Assembly (NCBI GenBank): GCA_008704415.1 | Contig: VXIS01000014.1 | Coordinates: 1 to 64,000, forward strand | Direction: 5' to 3' | DNA length: 64,000 bases | Source: Sphaerosporella brunnea | Taxonomy: Eukaryota; Ascomycota; Pezizomycetes; Pezizales; Pyronemataceae | In this document: positions 59,595 through 64,000 of the stretch, one piece after another | Numbering within the stretch: the stretch's first letter is position 1 | Layout: each line of letters opens with the position of its first letter | Notes under the pieces: model-generated | The model's input: the letters and a program-made list of their open reading frames with translations, nothing else | Told to the model about the DNA's origin: nothing | Database searches by the model: none | Translations under genes and position numbers: made by a program

Positions 59595-60540
59595 TATAAG
59601 AGGGGGCTGCGTCTCAACCTCTCCGTCGAGGAGTTATCAATGATGGAACCTGTCTCCTCAAACCATCAGCCACGAAGCTCAGTCACTCGCAAACACAAGG
59701 GAAAAAAAAAAAAAAAAGAAAAAAAAAACATCCACGCTTCGCGACGACAGGCTCAATCAGACTGTCCTCGGGATCTTTCTCATCGAATTTAAGCTGATAG
59801 AAGTACCTGATCCCCGTCGGCGCGATCATGCTGCGTGTTTTCCTCCCGCCACCACGTGCTGAACAGACTCTTGTCGAAGAACGCGGAGTGGTGTCGCAGC
59901 GTCGTGCTTGTGCAGGTGTTATTCGTTGCGAAAAACACTGTGACCGAAACGTCCGGCGCAACCGATGATGTGGAGAACGTGATCACCTCCACAGGGACAT
60001 CGAGGGCGTGCACGTTTGTCGAGCGTGGAGTCGCTTTTCGTGGGTGCTGGAAAGTTCGGGCCGCCGCATGATTACTTCACGCATTGGAATGTTGGGAAAG
60101 CATGTTGTGTATACTAAACAGGCACTTTTCTGCCAACTTTTGTGGGTTGCCTTTTTGGGATATACCGTATTTTTCTCGCGAACAAGGGAAATGACAGCGC
60201 GAAAGTCAATCTTTTTCTAGTAGCAAAAGTGGTTGTGGTGTGTGTAGCAGAGACCGTAAGCCGTAAAAAATCAAACCTGGTCCTCGTCGCCTGTCAGCGG
60301 GAGGCTTCAAGTTCCGAAAGCGCTCCACCACCTTCCACAACCATTAAGAGTGGTCGATACCTGAGCAAGTCATCTCAACCCCAAATTCCACGAGCCCATA
60401 AACCAGACGATTATGCAGAAACCGAATTGATGCACCCTATTTCATTCAATTATTACACGCCCAGTCTAAATATTGTATTAATGCCTTGAAACAACGTAAA
60501 AGGAAACAATCAAAAAAACGAAAATCCAAGTTGATGTCTA
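59595..60540. other. Spacer with coding-like fragments
   Basis: A-rich tract at 59,702-59,729. On the minus strand, MHALDVPVEVITFSTSSVAP (from 60,013) and, in another frame, MIAPTGIRYFYQLKFDEKDP EDSLIEPVV look like pieces of a gene of unknown type. No feature is firm; the last ~60 nt are the 3' flank of the NLR gene. Confidence 0.35.
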
Positions 60541-63500
60541 TCATTCCTCCTTCTCCTTCCCGTCCATCCACAACCCAGCCCTAAGCGCCATCGTAGCCAG
60601 TTGTGGCGGAGCGCCGGGCTCACTACGACTTCTACTCATTTCCGCACCTCCCCCGTTCGAACTCTCATCCCCGTGTTCACTGGCCGGAACAGAGCTCCTC
60701 CTTAATCCTGACGGCACAGCCGAAGTCGATCTTGACCGTGAATCCGAATTAATTTTCGGCTGCAAAAATCCCGGGGAGCCGCTAAATTCGATCCCCAACC
60801 CGTGGCGAGGAGGAGGCGTGCTTGGAGGTGGAGGCCAGGGTGAGTTGACCAGAGGGATGCTCCGTCGATCATCGAAACCTTCCATGGCAAACATTACTCC
60901 GGGGCTGTGGCTGCGAGAGCGGACTATGGGCTCGCTACACGCCTCAGATGGGGCAATCGAGGGTGATCTGTAGACATCAAGTACCGGTCGTAGGACAGGT
61001 GATTGCGTAACGTCTCGAGTTGCTTGAAACCCAGGGGTGAACGGTCGTGGCCTGATAGGATTCGCGATTTCATACCCTGGAGTAACCGGGTATGGAGGTC
61101 CGGGCATTAGGGTGTATGGAGCTGACGGTGATAAGAAGGGATAGGCAGGTGTATATGCCGGCGATGGGGCTCCAGGTGGGATACCATACCAAGCCGGTGC
61201 AGAAGACGATTGTTGATGGTGAACCGGTTGATGGTGATGGCGACCAAGCCATGGGCCCGCCCCTCGACTGACATACGGATCGTAGTGCTGCGGCAGACCT
61301 ATATACGGCACCGTTTGTCGTGGCACGGGTGTAGGCGATCTACCCCGGCTTACACCGAGTTCAGCAGTGCCGTCGCCGACGCCAGAGAACCCTGTGTTAG
61401 AGCGCACACCCCGTCCAGTTCCCACTTTGGGGCTACCACGCCACGAATCCATCGTCGAAGACCTTCCTGGACCACCTCTCCCCGACCCAGACCTCCCTCT
61501 CTGTACCCAGCTCTTAGGCCCCTTTGGCGGTTCGTATCGTAGCGTAAACTCCAGCTTGCTGACATTTTCCTTCAATATTCGCTCCCGCTCTTCTTGCACC
61601 TCACGATCGATCGAATGTCGTCGCACTTCAACCGGGGACTCAACCCGGAAAAAGTCGGGAAGCGGAGTGGTCGGAGAGTCGAGATCAGGGCCGCTGGTGC
61701 TGGAACTTCCGCTGGTCAAAAACATGGAAACTCTCTCAACTTTTGCAGAGACATCATCCGGATTTGTCAACTTCTGAACGCGTGAGTGCACCTCCATCAA
61801 GCGCTCCGATGAAGGCAATTTGTATCTTCGAATAGAGTCCATGATCTGAATCCCATGCGTGAGGTAGCGAGCATAGTCGGAGAGAAGAAATTCCACGTCC
61901 TGGCCTTTCCGAATGGGGTCATCGTCGAGAGAGGAGCGCCGTCTCCGGGAGTCGAGATATTCAAACGAGTTGCAGAAGACATCAGTCGCCAGGTTACACC
62001 ACTTTTCCAACTCTTTGTTCTCCTTCATACGAGCGACGCAAACCGCTTTCGCAATCGGGTGGAGTCTCAATGTGTCAATGCCACTATCCCCTCCGAGTCC
62101 CTCAACGCCAGTCTCAAGGCCGCGTTCCATTATACCCAAGCGTAAGCACTGCGAAATACTGACATCAAGATCGGCCGGCCGCCGGTTTGCCTCTCTGGCG
62201 ATGAGCTTCACGAGTTGGCTCCTGTGAAGCGGTCTCACGCCCCACCATAGCATAAGATGCGGGACCCCACCACCGGCACCCCGGCCCCAAAACGAGAGAA
62301 GCTTTATCAAAGCTGCAGCCTGAGGGAACCCAGTTTCGAGCCTGTCGAAGACGACATGGAAGGGCTCAAGGTATCTCCGCTCGACGAAAGGGCCTCGCTG
62401 ATACTTCTTGAGGAAATCGGCGACTGGAGATTGCGTTTCCTTGATGTAGCTCGCAGCTGCATGTATCGCAAGTGGAAGACACGTCAATGCCCTACAGAGG
62501 TCGGTGTACTCAGCTGATGGTGTGGCGCTCGGAATCTGTGAGTAGTGGGCGAGCATCGCCACGGCCTCGTCAAGGGACGGTGGATCGAGTGCAAGTGGGT
62601 ACGGGGAGCCAAGGCGTGCCGATCCAGCCAGGGCCGGATTGATCGAAGTCATGATTATGCTGCCAGCGTCCGTCCTGGGCATGTAGCCTGCGATTGTGGA
62701 GTATTGAGAGTCGTGGTCAATATCGACGCCGTCGAGCACGAGCAGCCAGTCGGACTTCTTGTTGAACCAAGCCACTACATCCATCACTGTTTGCTCAGGA
62801 GTCGTAGTTACTGTTGTTTCCGGCAACCGGAGCTCGTCGGCGATGGCGCAGTACCACTTGGTTATCACTTCGGCTGAGAATTTTCCGGTGGTGACATCTT
62901 TGCATTCCACCCAGAAAACACCTCCGGAATATTCGGAACGCCTCGAGAAGAAGTATTGACGAGCCAGGTGGGTCTTTCCGCCGCCCGTGATGGACGAGAT
63001 TAGAACTATGCCTTTCGACTTATCGCTTAGAGTTCTGTGGACTTTTTCGAGTTCTTTTTGGCGGCCGCAAAAGAACTTATTTTCTTGGAGGTGATTGGGC
63101 TTGAAGAACGCCGGCGGCGCCTCGAGAAGCTTGCGCTCTACGAAACCAGTCAGTCAGCTATTGTAAAAGAAAACGACTTGATTCATGCTACTATCTACCC
63201 GCCCCACCCGCCTGTTCTATCTCCATGATCTGAATCATACTCCATGATTTCATATGGGAGGATTGTACCATCAGGACCTGTCAAATGCTGCTGCTGGGCT
63301 CCTTCAAGCAACACACTCCCGATCTTAGGACTCCCCTGAACTCGCCTTGGAGAAGGCGTTCGACCTGAAGCGATCTGTTAGCTGTTGCATGGCCTTATAA
63401 AAAGCAAAACATACGCTGGTTTATTAGCCCTTCCATTTTCCAACTTATGTCAAGGTATTCGTGGTCTTCCAGTTGCCGCCATTTAATTGCAACGCGACCA

Positions 63501-64000
63501 GGAGCACCAGCCGCAAACTCCATCAACACCCCGGATACCATATTCCATCCTGGCGCTCGGGTGGTTGCAAATTTACACATTTCGGTATGCGTGGCGTGAA
63601 TTCCGGCTTTCTTGGCGTTCGGCATTTCCAGCACGGCGGATGTTTTCTCCACAATCTTGCACAACCATTCAGCATCACGACCGAATCGGAATGACCGAAG
63701 TTTCACTCACCACGTCGCGTGTCAATCCGCCGAGGTTAGTCCCTAACTCTTCCCAGAAAAAAGCCATCTGAAATTCCGGGGCCAAACCGACGAAGCTGTC
63801 GGTGATGTTTTGCAAAGTTTCCGAGTTTTTCCCCAGAGCATTCACCAAAGACTCGTTGGAGTCAATCCATGCCTTTGTCATAACGGTCCGTACCAGAGAT
63901 TCTGCCATCTTCCCCCACCGAGCAAGATCCGCGCCCATGTGGGGTGTGCCGAGAAAGAGGATTCCGGAGGTGCACACACGAATGGATCGCAGCTCGGGAT
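60541..64000 (-). CDS. NLR-type protein: lipase-like domain, NB-ARC, disordered tail (5' end outside window)
   Basis: Minus strand, entering from the right edge. The first exon piece has SIRVCTSGILFLGTPHMGAD, part of an alpha/beta-hydrolase (DUF676/lipase-like) domain; after a short intron near 63,660-63,710 comes KKAGIHATHTEMCKF with the probable catalytic His. The nucleophile Ser would lie outside the window. A linker with two introns (one at about 63,370-63,410; one at roughly 63,138-63,200, or longer) leads to the last exon from about 63,137: FFCGRQKELEKVHRTL, P-loop ISSITGGGKTHLARQY, kinase-2 WLLVLDGVD, GSIIMTSIN, LPLAIHAAASYI and a winged-helix-like part. Instead of TPR, WD or ankyrin repeats, the C-terminal ~370 residues are Pro/Ser/Gly-rich and disordered. 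Such proteins act in heterokaryon incompatibility and immunity. The frame is open; exact junctions of the linker introns are uncertain. Confidence 0.85.

Overview
The window looks like nuclear DNA of a filamentous ascomycete (Pezizomycotina). Genes carry short GT..AG introns of about 46-78 nt. The gene set includes an SNF1 kinase, a cytochrome P450, a GH5 steryl-glucosidase-type glycosidase, a class II haem peroxidase, an F-box/ankyrin protein and NLR-type and CHAT-type incompatibility/immune genes. There are many small inverted-repeat transposons, and some decayed genes carry TGG-to-TAG or C/T changes of the kind RIP makes. I cannot fix the genus. Region 1 (1 to about 26,770) is one giant palindrome. 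Positions p and about 26,801-26,805 minus p are reverse complements from about 873 to 11,803, with only scattered single-base, mostly homopolymer, differences. The apex is near 13,502 and is an imperfect 154-bp inverted repeat around a 116-nt loop. The stretches 1-872 and about 11,803-13,290 of the left arm are insertion-rich, frame-breaking versions of clean sequence in the right arm, like unpolished long-read sequence. The simplest explanation is a fold-back read at a contig end, so the left arm should not be counted as extra gene copies. The arms hold a DUF6924-like gene, a decayed NLR gene (TM segment, hydrolase-like domain and ITEAV repeats, no NACHT), a secreted class II peroxidase, a subtilase and pogo-type TA-flanked MITEs. 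The peroxidase is open in the left copy and the subtilase is open in the right copy. Region 2 (27-38 kb) is gene-poor. It has an intact secreted NucA/NucB-type DNase, two copies of a GGCTGTCCGCCCACCC-ended MITE, and pseudogenes of a propionyl-CoA-synthetase-like enzyme and a CHAT-domain protein. Region 3 (38.7-48.5 kb) is the conserved core: snf1, a MARVEL-type membrane protein, a small mitochondrial-type membrane protein, an F-box/ankyrin protein and a GH5 glycosidase. Region 4 (49-64 kb) mixes a DDE transposase gene split by a ~1-kb hAT-like element, an intact P450, a Thr-rich secreted protein, decayed F-box-like genes and, running off the right edge, an open NLR gene (lipase-like domain, NB-ARC, long disordered tail). 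The genes do not form one evident pathway. The recurring theme is turnover of NLR/CHAT/F-box genes and transposons around a few housekeeping genes.
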